Source: Nitrosospira sp. Nl5
GTDB lineage: Bacteria > Pseudomonadota > Gammaproteobacteria > Burkholderiales > Nitrosomonadaceae
NCBI RefSeq assembly: GCF_900102495.1
Contig: NZ_FMVQ01000005.1
Coordinates: forward strand, 1-64,000
DNA: 64,000 nt
Reading direction: 5' to 3'
In this document: piece by piece, positions 1-8,424 of the stretch
Numbering within the stretch: the first letter of the stretch is position 1
Layout: every line of letters begins with the position of its first letter
Notes under the pieces: model-generated
What the model was told of the DNA's origin: nothing
The model's database searches: none
The model's input: only the letters and a program-made list of their open reading frames with translations
Made by a program: the position numbers and the translations under genes

Positions 1-1
1 C

Positions 2-94
2 TACGTGGCATTGCTGGAGGCGCAAGCACAGCCTGAGGCCAGCCTGGACCGGATGCAGCCTGACGACCGCGCCCCGACTCTCGCTTTTGGGTGA
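2..94 (+). CDS. C-terminal end of an unidentified protein (partial)
   Basis: The frame beginning at base 2 is open from the window edge to a TGA at 92-94 and gives about 30 residues ending in DRAPTLAFG. The tail is rich in Ala, Gln, Asp and Pro. The gene starts outside the window. It runs in the same direction as the glycosyltransferase that begins 187 bp later, so a shared polysaccharide or cell-surface function is possible but not shown. No family can be recognised from so short a tail. Confidence 0.45.
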   Translation, partial: YVALLEAQAQPEASLDRMQPDDRAPTLAFG

Positions 95-210
95 TTAACG
101 GTTTGTCCGGGAATTTTACGGAGATTGCCGACTCTGCATCCGGCCCTCCGGTCATCCGGCCATCCACAAGTGGACCGCTCATTTCTCAGTTCGGCGCCAT
201 GACTCTTAAT

Positions 211-257
211 GACTTTTTGCGCTACTTGATCTTCACCTTTTTGGTGAGTTCGCTACA
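211..257 (+). repeat. Dispersed repeat family 1, copy 1
   Basis: A 41-47 bp element ending in TTTGGTGAGTTCGCTACA. Two related copies lie on the - strand at 47589-47635 and on the + strand at 61211-61250. This copy lies between the partial upstream gene and the glycosyltransferase, in the orientation of the downstream gene and 24 bp before its start codon. The similarity was found by reading the sequence. The boundaries are approximate. Confidence 0.55.
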
Positions 258-281
258 TCTGCCGGCTTTAGGCTGACCGCT

Positions 282-1334
282 ATGCCGGCCACGCCGTCTA
301 TTGATGTGGTGATCCCCGTTTATAATGCGCCCGCATTGACGCGGAAGTGTATCGATTCCATTGTTGCCTGTCTCGGCGGATCCATAAGCCATATTTACGT
401 TCAGGACGATGCATCCGGCGCCGAGACGCGTCAGATGCTCGATCACCTGCCATATGCCGGTATTCATATTCATCACGCCCTGAAGAATCAGGGTTTTGGT
501 GCTTCAGTAAACGAAGCAGTGGCTCGCTCCGACGCGTCTTATGTGCTGGTGCTCAATTCGGACACGGTTGCAAGCGAAGATTTTCTGCCGCCGCTGTGCG
601 CGGCGCTGGCGGCTGACCCGCAACTGGCAGTCATTATTCCCGCTGGCAACGACTATGCCAGGCATGATCTAAACCAATACTTGCGGCGGCCTGGCGGCTA
701 TATCCGCACGCATCGGCTGCAAGGCCACGCGTTCCTGATCCGGCGTAGCGTTTTTTTGGGAACTGGTGGCTTCGACCTGTCATTCGGCCGGGGCTATTAT
801 GAAGATGTAGACCTTGGCCGCCGGCTGGACCTGAGCGGCTGGCGTCTTGGGGTGCATCCCGACGCACGCATACACCATCAGGGCGGAGGCTCGTTCGGGC
901 GCGGCCGGTCTTTCAGGGAGCTGGTGCGGCGCAACCGCGACCTTTACTTCTCGCGCTACCCCAATGCGCGCCGCAATATCCTGCTCCTCTCGGGGAAATG
1001 CCCACTGGCGCATTTCCCCTCAAACCTTCTTGATGCGGTCGAGAAGGTATTTCACGAGGGAGGCTACGTCCATTGGCTCACGCCGCAACGGGCGCAAATG
1101 CTTCCGTGCCTGCAAATGCGGCATCACGTTGCCGGTCTGGGGGCGCTGATAAGACTCATGGGGCGCGGCTGGCGGGCGGACAAGCGCATCTCCGAAGTAT
1201 GGATATTGCCCGATGCCCCGCGCCTGCTACACGCAATGGCCGTTCTCTGGGCACATTTCAGCGGAATCGGGGTACGGTCATGGGAAGGGACCGCAACGGT
1301 GCGAAGCCGTACTTCCAGGTTGCTTTCAAAATAA
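282..1334 (+). CDS. Glycosyltransferase family 2
   Basis: A 350-residue cytoplasmic GT-A-type glycosyltransferase that would move a sugar from a nucleotide-sugar donor to a lipid or glycan acceptor. The N-terminus (VVIPVYNAPALT, residues 9-20) is the typical nucleotide-binding beta strand. QDDASG at 41-46 and LNSDT at 91-95 fit the donor and metal-binding acidic positions. NQGFGASVNEAV at 69-80 and the GYYEDVDLGRRL segment near 175-186 are characteristic of rhamnosyltransferase-like GT2 enzymes (WbbL type). The last 120 residues are basic and family-variable. The ribosome binding site is weak. The true acceptor cannot be read from sequence; lipopolysaccharide or exopolysaccharide assembly is the usual role of this subgroup. 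Confidence 0.85.
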   Translation: MPATPSIDVVIPVYNAPALTRKCIDSIVACLGGSISHIYVQDDASGAETRQMLDHLPYAGIHIHHALKNQGFGASVNEAVARSDASYVLVLNSDTVASEDFLPPLCAALAADPQLAVIIPAGNDYARHDLNQYLRRPGGYIRTHRLQGHAFLIRRSVFLGTGGFDLSFGRGYYEDVDLGRRLDLSGWRLGVHPDARIHHQGGGSFGRGRSFRELVRRNRDLYFSRYPNARRNILLLSGKCPLAHFPSNLLDAVEKVFHEGGYVHWLTPQRAQMLPCLQMRHHVAGLGALIRLMGRGWRADKRISEVWILPDAPRLLHAMAVLWAHFSGIGVRSWEGTATVRSRTSRLLSK

Positions 1335-1492
1335 GCCTGGATGGACGGTGGAGATGAGATAAATACAAGCCGGCAACCACCACCACTAGCATGGATGCGG
1401 GGCTTGACTGAAAAGTGAGCGGTCAACCACGGATTCAGCATTACCGCTCTACACCGGCATTTCTTTTGGATATTACCGATCGGGAGGCAAAG

Positions 1493-2257
1493 ATGCGCGT
1501 AACCATACTCGGATGCACCGGCGGGGTCGCGGCGAATTTAAGGACCACCTGCCTGATGCTGGACAGCGACATTCTGATTGATGCAGGGACCGGAGCGGGA
1601 GATTTAACTCTGGACGAGATGCTGCGCATCGACACCGTATTTCTTACGCATTCCCATCTCGACCACGTGGCATTGCTGCCAATGCTTGCGGATGTTGTGG
1701 GACCGCGTCGTAATACACCGCTCACTGTATATGCCTTGCCAGAAACGATTGCAATACTTGCGCAGCACATGTTCAATTTTCGCCTTTGGCCGGATTACAC
1801 CGCATTACCCTCCCCCGACAAACCTTACGTGATATTCCATCCGGTAGCAGTGGGTCAAACGGTGGAATTGGCGGGGCGGAGAATCAGCCCGCTGCCGGTG
1901 CGGCATGCCGTGCCGGGCGTGGCTTATCAACTCGACAGCGGCAAGGCAAGTTTTGTCTTCAGCGGTGACACCACTTACCACGCGCCGTTCTGGGAAGCAT
2001 TGAATGCAATCGGCAATTTGCGCTACCTGATGATCGAAACGACGTTCCTCAACCACAACACGGCAGGCGCTGAAGCTTCCGGACATATGCGCCCCGAACT
2101 GCTGGCCCAAGGGTTGAAGCATCTCAACAAACCGGTCCGCCTTCTGATCACCCACATGGAACCCGGCAATGAGGACGCAACAATGGCGGAAATTCAGGCA
2201 GCGGCAGGAGCGTTCAAACCGGAGAAGTTGAAGCGTGGGCAGGTGTTCGAATTTTAA
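1493..2257 (+). CDS. MBL-fold hydrolase, class II cyclic-nucleotide phosphodiesterase-like
   Basis: A 254-residue metallo-beta-lactamase-fold protein. The HxHxDH metal motif is present as HSHLDH at residues 53-58. FSGDTTY near 160 supplies the bridging Asp, and THMEPG near 220 supplies a late His. The order and the motif THSHLDHVALLP match the class II 3',5'-cyclic-nucleotide phosphodiesterases (PDEII family), so hydrolysis of cAMP or a related nucleotide is likely but not certain. An upstream in-frame start at 1415 exists, but the ATG at 1493 follows a good GGGAGG ribosome binding site and starts with the conserved MRVTILGCTGG strand. It converges on corA with a gap of only 20 bp. Confidence 0.8.
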   Translation: MRVTILGCTGGVAANLRTTCLMLDSDILIDAGTGAGDLTLDEMLRIDTVFLTHSHLDHVALLPMLADVVGPRRNTPLTVYALPETIAILAQHMFNFRLWPDYTALPSPDKPYVIFHPVAVGQTVELAGRRISPLPVRHAVPGVAYQLDSGKASFVFSGDTTYHAPFWEALNAIGNLRYLMIETTFLNHNTAGAEASGHMRPELLAQGLKHLNKPVRLLITHMEPGNEDATMAEIQAAAGAFKPEKLKRGQVFEF

Positions 2258-2277
2258 CGTCACCCGGCGTCATTTCG

Positions 2278-3348
2278 CTACAGCCATTTCTTCCAATGAA
2301 ATAGGACCAGCATTCCCGCGCTGATAGCTGTCATCACCCCCAGTACCGCGAAAAACCCCCAGGACCATTCAAGTCCCGGCAGGTACTTGAAATTCATGCC
2401 GTAGATGCCGGCAATCAGGGATAGCGGCATGAATATAGTGGTAATAACGGTAAGAACTTTCATTACCGTACTGATGCGGTAGCTCACGCTGGACATATAG
2501 ATGTCAAGCATGCCTGCTGTCACATCGCGCAGGGACTCAACCGATTCGATGATGTGAATGGTATGGTCGTATACGTCCCGCAGATAAAGTAACGTATGGC
2601 GGGTAAATAACGGGGAATCCTCGCGTTGCAGCGAACTGATAACTTCGCGCAGGGGCCACAGCGATTTGCGTAGAAAAACGCCTTCGCGTTTCAGGTGGTA
2701 GATTGAATGCAGAGTACTGGGTTGAGGGCGGACGATCAGCTCCGTTTCCAGCGCCTCGGTTTTCTCGTCGAGCCGCTCAAGAATGACGAAGTAACTGTCC
2801 ACAATGGCATCAATCAAACTGTACATCAGAAAATCCGCGCCCGATTTTCTGACTTGGCCTTTATTTGAGTGCAATCGCTCGCGCACCGACTTGAACTGGA
2901 CGCCTTCCGTTTCAAAAAACGATAGCACAAAGTCTTTTCCCAACACCAGGCTGACCTGGTCTGAATCTATCCTTTCTTCCCCGTCCTTGTTCTCGTAACC
3001 GAAGGTTTTCAGTACCACGTAGAGGTAATCGCCGTAATCCTCCAGCTTTGACCGTTGCTCGGTATTGAATATATCTTCCAGCACCAGCGGATGCAGGTCA
3101 AAGCAAGCGCCAATTTGTTCCATTACAGCGGTATCACCGAGCCCGTGGACATTAATCCATTTGGTGCCGTGCGCCAGCTTTATTTTATCAGCCAGGTTGG
3201 CAGCGGTTACCTCAGACTCACGTGCACCGCTTTCGTCGTAGTCCAGAAAGATGATGTTGGGGGCAGCAGATTTCTTTTTGCCGATATGCACCAGCGTGCC
3301 TGGCGGCAATCCCGCTTTCGTGGACCTCTTTTTGGAGTGGGATGCCAT
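2278..3348 (-). CDS. corA: CorA-family magnesium/cobalt transporter
   Basis: A 356-residue inner-membrane divalent cation channel. The large N-terminal part is the cytoplasmic alpha/beta and long-helix domain. The C-terminus has two membrane helices joined by the pore signature YGMNF near residues 316-320 and ends in a short basic tail (FHWKKWL), as CorA proteins do. Length and architecture are normal. It lies 42 bp downstream of ppx on the same strand and may be co-transcribed with ppx and phoU, but each of these genes is also commonly monocistronic. Confidence 0.93.
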   Translation of the reverse strand: MASHSKKRSTKAGLPPGTLVHIGKKKSAAPNIIFLDYDESGARESEVTAANLADKIKLAHGTKWINVHGLGDTAVMEQIGACFDLHPLVLEDIFNTEQRSKLEDYGDYLYVVLKTFGYENKDGEERIDSDQVSLVLGKDFVLSFFETEGVQFKSVRERLHSNKGQVRKSGADFLMYSLIDAIVDSYFVILERLDEKTEALETELIVRPQPSTLHSIYHLKREGVFLRKSLWPLREVISSLQREDSPLFTRHTLLYLRDVYDHTIHIIESVESLRDVTAGMLDIYMSSVSYRISTVMKVLTVITTIFMPLSLIAGIYGMNFKYLPGLEWSWGFFAVLGVMTAISAGMLVLFHWKKWL

Positions 3349-3390
3349 CGACTGATTATTAAGGTTATCCGCCTATAGGGGACGCGGCTT

Positions 3391-4911
3391 CTACTTTACA
3401 GGCCTTGTTTCCTCCAGTCTATCCTGAATACGGAAATTGAATCCGAGAGCGGCCCACTCTTCTATTTCAGCGGATAGCGCGGTATCAGTCAAGGGATTGT
3501 GCGCCAGCCATCCTCTCTCGATGACCAGATCGCATTCCTTATCCCTCAAGTACACTTCCATGCGCGGCAGCTTGATATCACTGCGGCTGCGGTGAAACAA
3601 CGTTGCCAGGCGCAGCGCGAACAGCAGGGCAAAATCCAGGGGTTCGACGACGGATTCTCGCACTTTGCCGATAGAACCACGATGGGCGAGCGTAAGCACA
3701 CTCAAGCGTTCCTGTTCCATTCTCGAGAAACCGGGCATATCCGCGTTACCGAGAATGTATGCCGAGTGTTTGTGATAGCCGGAATGGGCTACCGAAATGC
3801 CGACTTCATGCAGTCGTGCTGCCCAGGAAAGGACTTGCAGCATTTCTTTCGCTTCATCAGGGTAATCTGCCAGCAATTGTTTTCCCAGCAACAGCGCCAG
3901 CGACTCGACCCGCCCCGCCTGGGCGGAATCGATCCGGTAGCGTTGCATGAATTGTCTCACCGTTACTTCGCGCATGTCCTGGTTATGGAAGCGTCCCAGC
4001 AAGTCGTAGAGAACGCCTTGGCGTAACGCGCCCATTGCCTGAGACATGCGGCGAATGCCCAGCTCGGAAAAGGCGGCCGACATAATGGCGAAGCCACCAG
4101 GGATGACCGGTGCGCGGTCGGCTCGCAACCCGGTGATTTCTAATTTTTTGACATCGCCCGCCTTGAGTAAGCAGTCGCGGAAATTCTCTAGTCCTTCCAA
4201 AGTAATATCGCCCTTGCCATCGTCATTATCAAGATTGTTCAGTTTTATAATTTCACCGAGTGCACGCACGGTGCCGGATGAGCCAAATGCCTCCTGCCAG
4301 TGCGCGCTGGAGAATTCGGCGGCGATAGCCTGCAATTCGCTGCCCGCAGCAAGCTCTGCTCGGTGCATCGCTCCCTTGGTGATTTTGCCATCCGGAAAGA
4401 AACGCAGGCTATAGCTGACACAACCCATGTAGAGACTTTCCAGCTTGATTGGTTTCAGGCGGGTGCCAATGATAAATTCGGTGGAACCGCCGCCGATATC
4501 CATAACCAGGCGGTTGTCACGGGAGACTGGCAGACCATGAGCGACTCCCAGATAGATAAGCCGTGCTTCTTCGTGCCCGGCAATAATCTCGATGGGAAAC
4601 CCGATAGCGGCTTCGGCTTTTTTGAGAAACGCTGATGCATTCTTCGCTACTCTCAGCGAATTTGTGCCGACGGCACGGACAGAATGCGGTGGAAAGCCAC
4701 GCAGGCGCTCACCAAAGCGTTTCAGGCAGTCCAGCGCGCGTTCTTGAGAATCCTCGTCCAGTCGCTCATCGGCGGAAAGCCCGGCGGCAAGCCGTACCAT
4801 TTCACGTAAACTGTCCAGCGGATAGATCTGTTTGCCTACCACCCGCGCCACTTGCAGACGAAAGCTGTTCGAGCCAAGGTCTACTGCTGCGAGCGTGGAG
4901 TATTCAAGCAT
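3391..4911 (-). CDS. ppx: Exopolyphosphatase (Ppx/GppA family)
   Basis: A 506-residue phosphatase that removes terminal phosphate from inorganic polyphosphate or pppGpp. The actin-like fold shows the first phosphate loop AAVDLGSNSFRLQV (residues 8-21) and the second DIGGGSTEFIIG near 141-152. A C-terminal HD-like helical domain follows, with HEVGISVAHSGYHKHSAYI near 365-385. The length is that of E. coli Ppx (about 510), longer than short GppA forms. It lies downstream of phoU on the same strand, and the pairing fits phosphate and polyphosphate control. The distinction between Ppx and GppA substrate preference cannot be made from sequence alone. Confidence 0.92.
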   Translation of the reverse strand: MLEYSTLAAVDLGSNSFRLQVARVVGKQIYPLDSLREMVRLAAGLSADERLDEDSQERALDCLKRFGERLRGFPPHSVRAVGTNSLRVAKNASAFLKKAEAAIGFPIEIIAGHEEARLIYLGVAHGLPVSRDNRLVMDIGGGSTEFIIGTRLKPIKLESLYMGCVSYSLRFFPDGKITKGAMHRAELAAGSELQAIAAEFSSAHWQEAFGSSGTVRALGEIIKLNNLDNDDGKGDITLEGLENFRDCLLKAGDVKKLEITGLRADRAPVIPGGFAIMSAAFSELGIRRMSQAMGALRQGVLYDLLGRFHNQDMREVTVRQFMQRYRIDSAQAGRVESLALLLGKQLLADYPDEAKEMLQVLSWAARLHEVGISVAHSGYHKHSAYILGNADMPGFSRMEQERLSVLTLAHRGSIGKVRESVVEPLDFALLFALRLATLFHRSRSDIKLPRMEVYLRDKECDLVIERGWLAHNPLTDTALSAEIEEWAALGFNFRIQDRLEETRPVK

Positions 4912-4955
4912 GGCTTTCCGGTTGAATTCAGAAGGTTGCTGGCAGCCTGAGCAGC

Positions 4956-5663
4956 TTATTCCCCTACTTCACGCTCAATCTCTTCAACAGTCACATGCCG
5001 CACATCTCTGCCCTTAACCATGTAGATGACATATTCCGACATATTTTTGGCGTGATCGCCAATGCGCTCAATTGCTTTCGCAATAAACAGGATTTCCAGG
5101 GCGGTAGAAATTTTGCGTGGATCTTCCATCATGAACGTAATGAGCTGGCGCATGATTGAACGGAATTCTTCATCCACCTGTTCGTCCTGCCGCACAACCC
5201 GGGCCGCTGCCGTCAGGTCCAAGCGGGCAAACGCGTCGAGTGATTTGTGCAGCATTTCCAGCGCAATGTGGGCGACATGCCGGATTTCGACAAACCGTGG
5301 CATATGCATGCGGTCGGTTTCGTAGATCAGCTTAGCCATGCGCGCGATCTTTTCCGCTTCATCGCCAATGCGTTCCAGATCGGTAATGGTTTTGATAACG
5401 GTCATGATCATGCGTAAATCGCCGGCGGCGGGCTGCCGGCGCGCAATGATCTGGCTGCAAATTTCGTCTATGGACACTTCCATCGCATTGACGCGATGGT
5501 CATCAGCAATAATGTTCTCAATCAGGTTCTCATTGCCGCTGGTAAGTGCCTCAATGGCTTTCTCGATCTGTTCTTCCACAAATCCGCCCATATGCAACAC
5601 ACGCGTTCGCACTGCCTCGAGGTCGGCGTCAAACTGCTTGGATATATGTTCGCTACTTGCCAT
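4956..5663 (-). CDS. phoU: Phosphate-signalling regulator PhoU
   Basis: A 235-residue all-helical protein of two PhoU repeats. It binds metal clusters and couples the PstSCAB transporter to the PhoR sensor kinase, repressing the Pho regulon when phosphate is plentiful. The E(K)-rich metal-binding signatures appear in both halves (DLERIGDEAEKIA and ERIGDHAKNMSEYVIY). It is separated from the pst genes here: pstS is at the far end of the window, 57 kb away in these coordinates. Instead it sits directly before ppx, a known arrangement in betaproteobacteria. Confidence 0.93.
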   Translation of the reverse strand: MASSEHISKQFDADLEAVRTRVLHMGGFVEEQIEKAIEALTSGNENLIENIIADDHRVNAMEVSIDEICSQIIARRQPAAGDLRMIMTVIKTITDLERIGDEAEKIARMAKLIYETDRMHMPRFVEIRHVAHIALEMLHKSLDAFARLDLTAAARVVRQDEQVDEEFRSIMRQLITFMMEDPRKISTALEILFIAKAIERIGDHAKNMSEYVIYMVKGRDVRHVTVEEIEREVGE

Positions 5664-5733
5664 TGCGCACTATGGATGGGTTAGAAGCAAGGAATGATAC
5701 TTGCCGGTTGTGACGGTTTTATTGCTGCTTGCC

Positions 5734-6393
5734 TCAAATAACGATCGTTCGGATACCACTATCAGTGCCCAGCAGCAAGACATCAGCGCCTCGCTTCGCG
5801 AATAGGCCGTTGGTTACAATCCCGGTTATCTGGTTGAGCGTTGTCTCCAGTTCAACCGGATTCAGAATTTGCAAGTTATGCACATCCAGAATGATATTAC
5901 CGTTGTCGGTGGTGAATCCCCCGCGCAGCACTGGCTGGCCGCCCAGTCGTATCAATTCGCGTGCCACATGGCTTTGGGCCATCGGGATAACTTCCACCGG
6001 CAGTGGAAATTTGCCGAGTACCGTCACAAGTTTACCCTGATCGGCAACACAGATAAATTTTTTCGCAACAGCAGCGACGATTTTTTCACGTGTCAATGCT
6101 CCTCCGCCCCCTTTTATCATGTGCAAATGTTCAGTGATTTCATCCGCGCCATCCACATATACCGCAAGTAAATCGACACTGTTCAGATCGACAACCTCGA
6201 TCCCATGTTCGCCGAGTCGCCGCGCAGTAGCCTCCGAGCTTGCCACCGCCCCTTCGATTTTATGTTTGATCCCGGCCAGTTCGTCTATGAAATAATTTGC
6301 CGTGGAACCTGTGCCAACACCGACTACGCAACCAGTCGGAATATATTGCATAGCGGCCTGCGCTACCGCACGTTTTTGTTCGTCTTGCGTCAT
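5734..6393 (-). CDS. rpiA: Ribose-5-phosphate isomerase A
   Basis: A 219-residue enzyme interconverting ribose 5-phosphate and ribulose 5-phosphate in the non-oxidative pentose phosphate and Calvin cycles. Visible motifs are [14 protein letters not shown] (phosphate loop), YVDGADEI (catalytic Asp pair) and [12 protein letters not shown] (catalytic Lys/Glu region). A longer open frame extends 55 codons upstream. I chose the ATG at 6393 ([10 protein letters not shown]) because the upstream residues are not family-like and the length then matches RpiA exactly. It is divergent from ilvA across a 321-bp gap. Confidence 0.94.
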   Translation of the reverse strand: MTQDEQKRAVAQAAMQYIPTGCVVGVGTGSTANYFIDELAGIKHKIEGAVASSEATARRLGEHGIEVVDLNSVDLLAVYVDGADEITEHLHMIKGGGGALTREKIVAAVAKKFICVADQGKLVTVLGKFPLPVEVIPMAQSHVARELIRLGGQPVLRGGFTTDNGNIILDVHNLQILNPVELETTLNQITGIVTNGLFAKRGADVLLLGTDSGIRTIVI

Positions 6394-6714
6394 GATGTTA
6401 TTTGTAAAGAAAGTAACGTTTACCAGAATAACCTTATCCGGCGGTTTTAACAATGCAGCGGAATGTCTGGCAGCCTGGTGAAACTGAAGATTTAAAGGAA
6501 ATCGGCTGCAAAGCATCTGGCCAGCAAACATTGCGCTGCTTCCGCGCACAAAGGGCAATAGACCAGGTTTTGGCCTCGGAAATCGTCAATTTTTTCACCC
6601 CCGGGTCACCTTTTCTCTTCAATTCTTCGCGCCCGACAGGCTGCTGGAGCGGCTTCCGCCATGCTAAAATCCCTAATCGCCGATTCGCAAGCACTTTGCA
6701 AAAATGTACGCTTC
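6394..6714. other. rpiA-ilvA divergent intergenic region
   Basis: This gap must hold the promoters of both genes. It contains copy A of dispersed repeat family 2 (6471-6522). I see no convincing consensus -35/-10 pair. A longer in-frame start for ilvA at 6661 falls in it, but the conserved IlvA N-terminus begins at 6715. Confidence 0.5.
6471..6522 (-). repeat. Dispersed repeat family 2, copy A
   Basis: An imperfect copy of an element whose core on the + strand is GATTTAAAGGAAATCGGCT followed by GCAAA. Related copies lie at 42841-42879 and 57360-57406. Read on the - strand (starting GCTTTGCAGCC) it lies about 80 bp upstream of rpiA. This copy has a short insertion between the CAGCCTG end and the core compared with the other two. 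Confidence 0.5.
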
Positions 6715-8226
6715 ATGAAAAACAATTATCTCGAAAAAATTCTCACTGCCCGGGTTTATGACGTAGCGGTAGAAAGCCCCTTGGAGTTCGCATCGAATCT
6801 GTCCGCACGCATACACAATCGGCTATTGCTGAAGCGCGAGGATATGCAGCCGGTATTTTCATTCAAAGTGCGGGGAGCCTACAACAAGATGGTCAGGCTT
6901 TCTCCGGCCATTCTCAAGCGTGGGGTTGTGACGGCTTCCGCCGGGAATCATGCGCAGGGAGTAGCGCTCGCGGCGCAAAGACTTCATTGCCGCGCCACGA
7001 TCGTGATGCCGGTTACTACCCCGCAAATCAAGAAGCAGGCGGTTGAAGCCCGTGGCGCAACTGTCGTGACCCACGGGGATTCTTACGATGAGGCCTATGC
7101 CTGCGCACTGAAATTGGCGAAAGAGGAGCAGGCCACATTTGTGCATCCCTACGATGATCCCGATGTCATCGCGGGGCAGGGTACCATTGGAATGGAAATT
7201 CTGCGTCAGCATACTGGCGCTCTCCACGCCATATTCGCGCCGGTGGGGGGCGGCGGTTTGATTTCGGGTGTCGCCGCTTACGTAAAAAGGCTTTATCCGG
7301 AAATCAAAATAATTGGAGTCGAACCCGTCGATGCCGATTCCATGTACCAGTCGCTTCGCAAAGGACGCCGGATCAAACTCGCACAAGCGGGATTATTTGC
7401 GGATGGCGTGGCGGTAAAGCAGGTGGGAGTGGAAACCTTTCGCTTGTGCCGTGAATTGGTGGATGAAATCATACTGGTAGATACCGACGCTATCTGTGCT
7501 GCCATCAAGGATGTGTTCGAGGATACCCGCGCCATCCTGGAGCCCTCGGGGGCGCTTTCGGTCGCTGGTGCGAAGGTTTATGCCATGAGGGAAAATATCC
7601 GGGACGAAAACTTGATTGCCATCGCTTCCGGCGCCAACATGAATTTTGACCGACTGCGTCATATTTCCGAACGGGCGGAGCTGGGCGAGCAGCGAGAAGC
7701 GGTAATGGCGGTTACTATCCCTGAGGAGCCTGGTAGTTTCAAGAAATTCTGCGCCATGCTGGGAACGAAAAGCATTACTGAATTTAACTACCGCTATGCC
7801 GACCCGAAAGAAGCACACGTATTCGTCGCCGTGTCGGTCCGCAATCGTGGCGAAGCGGAAAAGCTGATCAAGAGTCTGGAAAGAAGCGGGCTGCATACTG
7901 AGGATCTAACCGACAATGAAATGGCAAAACTACATATACGTCATCTTGTGGGAGGACGTGCGCATGACGTAAAAAATGAACTCCTTTATCGCTTTGAGTT
8001 TCCCGATCGCCCCGGTTCGCTGATGAAATTTCTCAACAGCATGAGCCATCACTGGAATATCAGCCTGTTCCACTACCGCAACCATGGGGCCGACTATGGT
8101 CGGGCATTGGTCGGCATGGAGGTGCCCCCTGAAGAGAAAATCGAATTCAAGGCGTTTTTAAGCCAGTTTGGCAACCATTACTGGGACGAAAGCGGCAATC
8201 CCGCATATAAATTGTTCCTGGGATAG
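6715..8226 (+). CDS. ilvA: Threonine dehydratase, biosynthetic
   Basis: A 503-residue PLP enzyme that deaminates threonine to 2-oxobutanoate, the committed step to isoleucine. The PLP lysine is K51 in FSFKVRGAYN. SAGNHAQGVA and the phosphate-binding glycine loop GGGGLISG follow. The last 160 residues form the two regulatory ACT-like domains (starting around EAVMAVTIPEEPGSF and ELLYRFEFPDRPGSL), so this is the feedback-regulated anabolic form and not the short catabolic TdcB. I chose the ATG at 6715 (MKNNYLEKIL). A start at 6661 is possible, but its residues are not family-like. No clear ribosome binding site precedes either. Confidence 0.94.
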   Translation: MKNNYLEKILTARVYDVAVESPLEFASNLSARIHNRLLLKREDMQPVFSFKVRGAYNKMVRLSPAILKRGVVTASAGNHAQGVALAAQRLHCRATIVMPVTTPQIKKQAVEARGATVVTHGDSYDEAYACALKLAKEEQATFVHPYDDPDVIAGQGTIGMEILRQHTGALHAIFAPVGGGGLISGVAAYVKRLYPEIKIIGVEPVDADSMYQSLRKGRRIKLAQAGLFADGVAVKQVGVETFRLCRELVDEIILVDTDAICAAIKDVFEDTRAILEPSGALSVAGAKVYAMRENIRDENLIAIASGANMNFDRLRHISERAELGEQREAVMAVTIPEEPGSFKKFCAMLGTKSITEFNYRYADPKEAHVFVAVSVRNRGEAEKLIKSLERSGLHTEDLTDNEMAKLHIRHLVGGRAHDVKNELLYRFEFPDRPGSLMKFLNSMSHHWNISLFHYRNHGADYGRALVGMEVPPEEKIEFKAFLSQFGNHYWDESGNPAYKLFLG

Positions 8227-8391
8227 CTGTCGATTTGAGATTCCTTACCGGGCTTGCATTGACTCAAAGGCATATTTGACATGGAGGGAATACCTCGGCA
8301 AAGCCAGGCTCCCGCTTCCGCATGTCCATTACCGGATACCGTTTCTTCTCAATGAATTTCGAATGGCCGGGCCCAGGCTGCATACACGCTT

Positions 8392-8397
8392 TATAAT
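8392..8397 (+). promoter_or_regulatory. Candidate -10 element for the first BBP2 porin
   Basis: A perfect TATAAT lies 28 bp before the chosen start codon. No recognisable -35 hexamer is found at 16-18 bp upstream, so the promoter may depend on an activator or may not be real. Confidence 0.3.
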
Positions 8398-8424
8398 TCC
8401 GGCTCTGCATAAATGGAGCGACGA

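Noticed and set aside
91-276. A 61-codon frame before the glycosyltransferase
   Set aside because: It overlaps repeat copy 1, has no ribosome binding site and shows no protein-like features.
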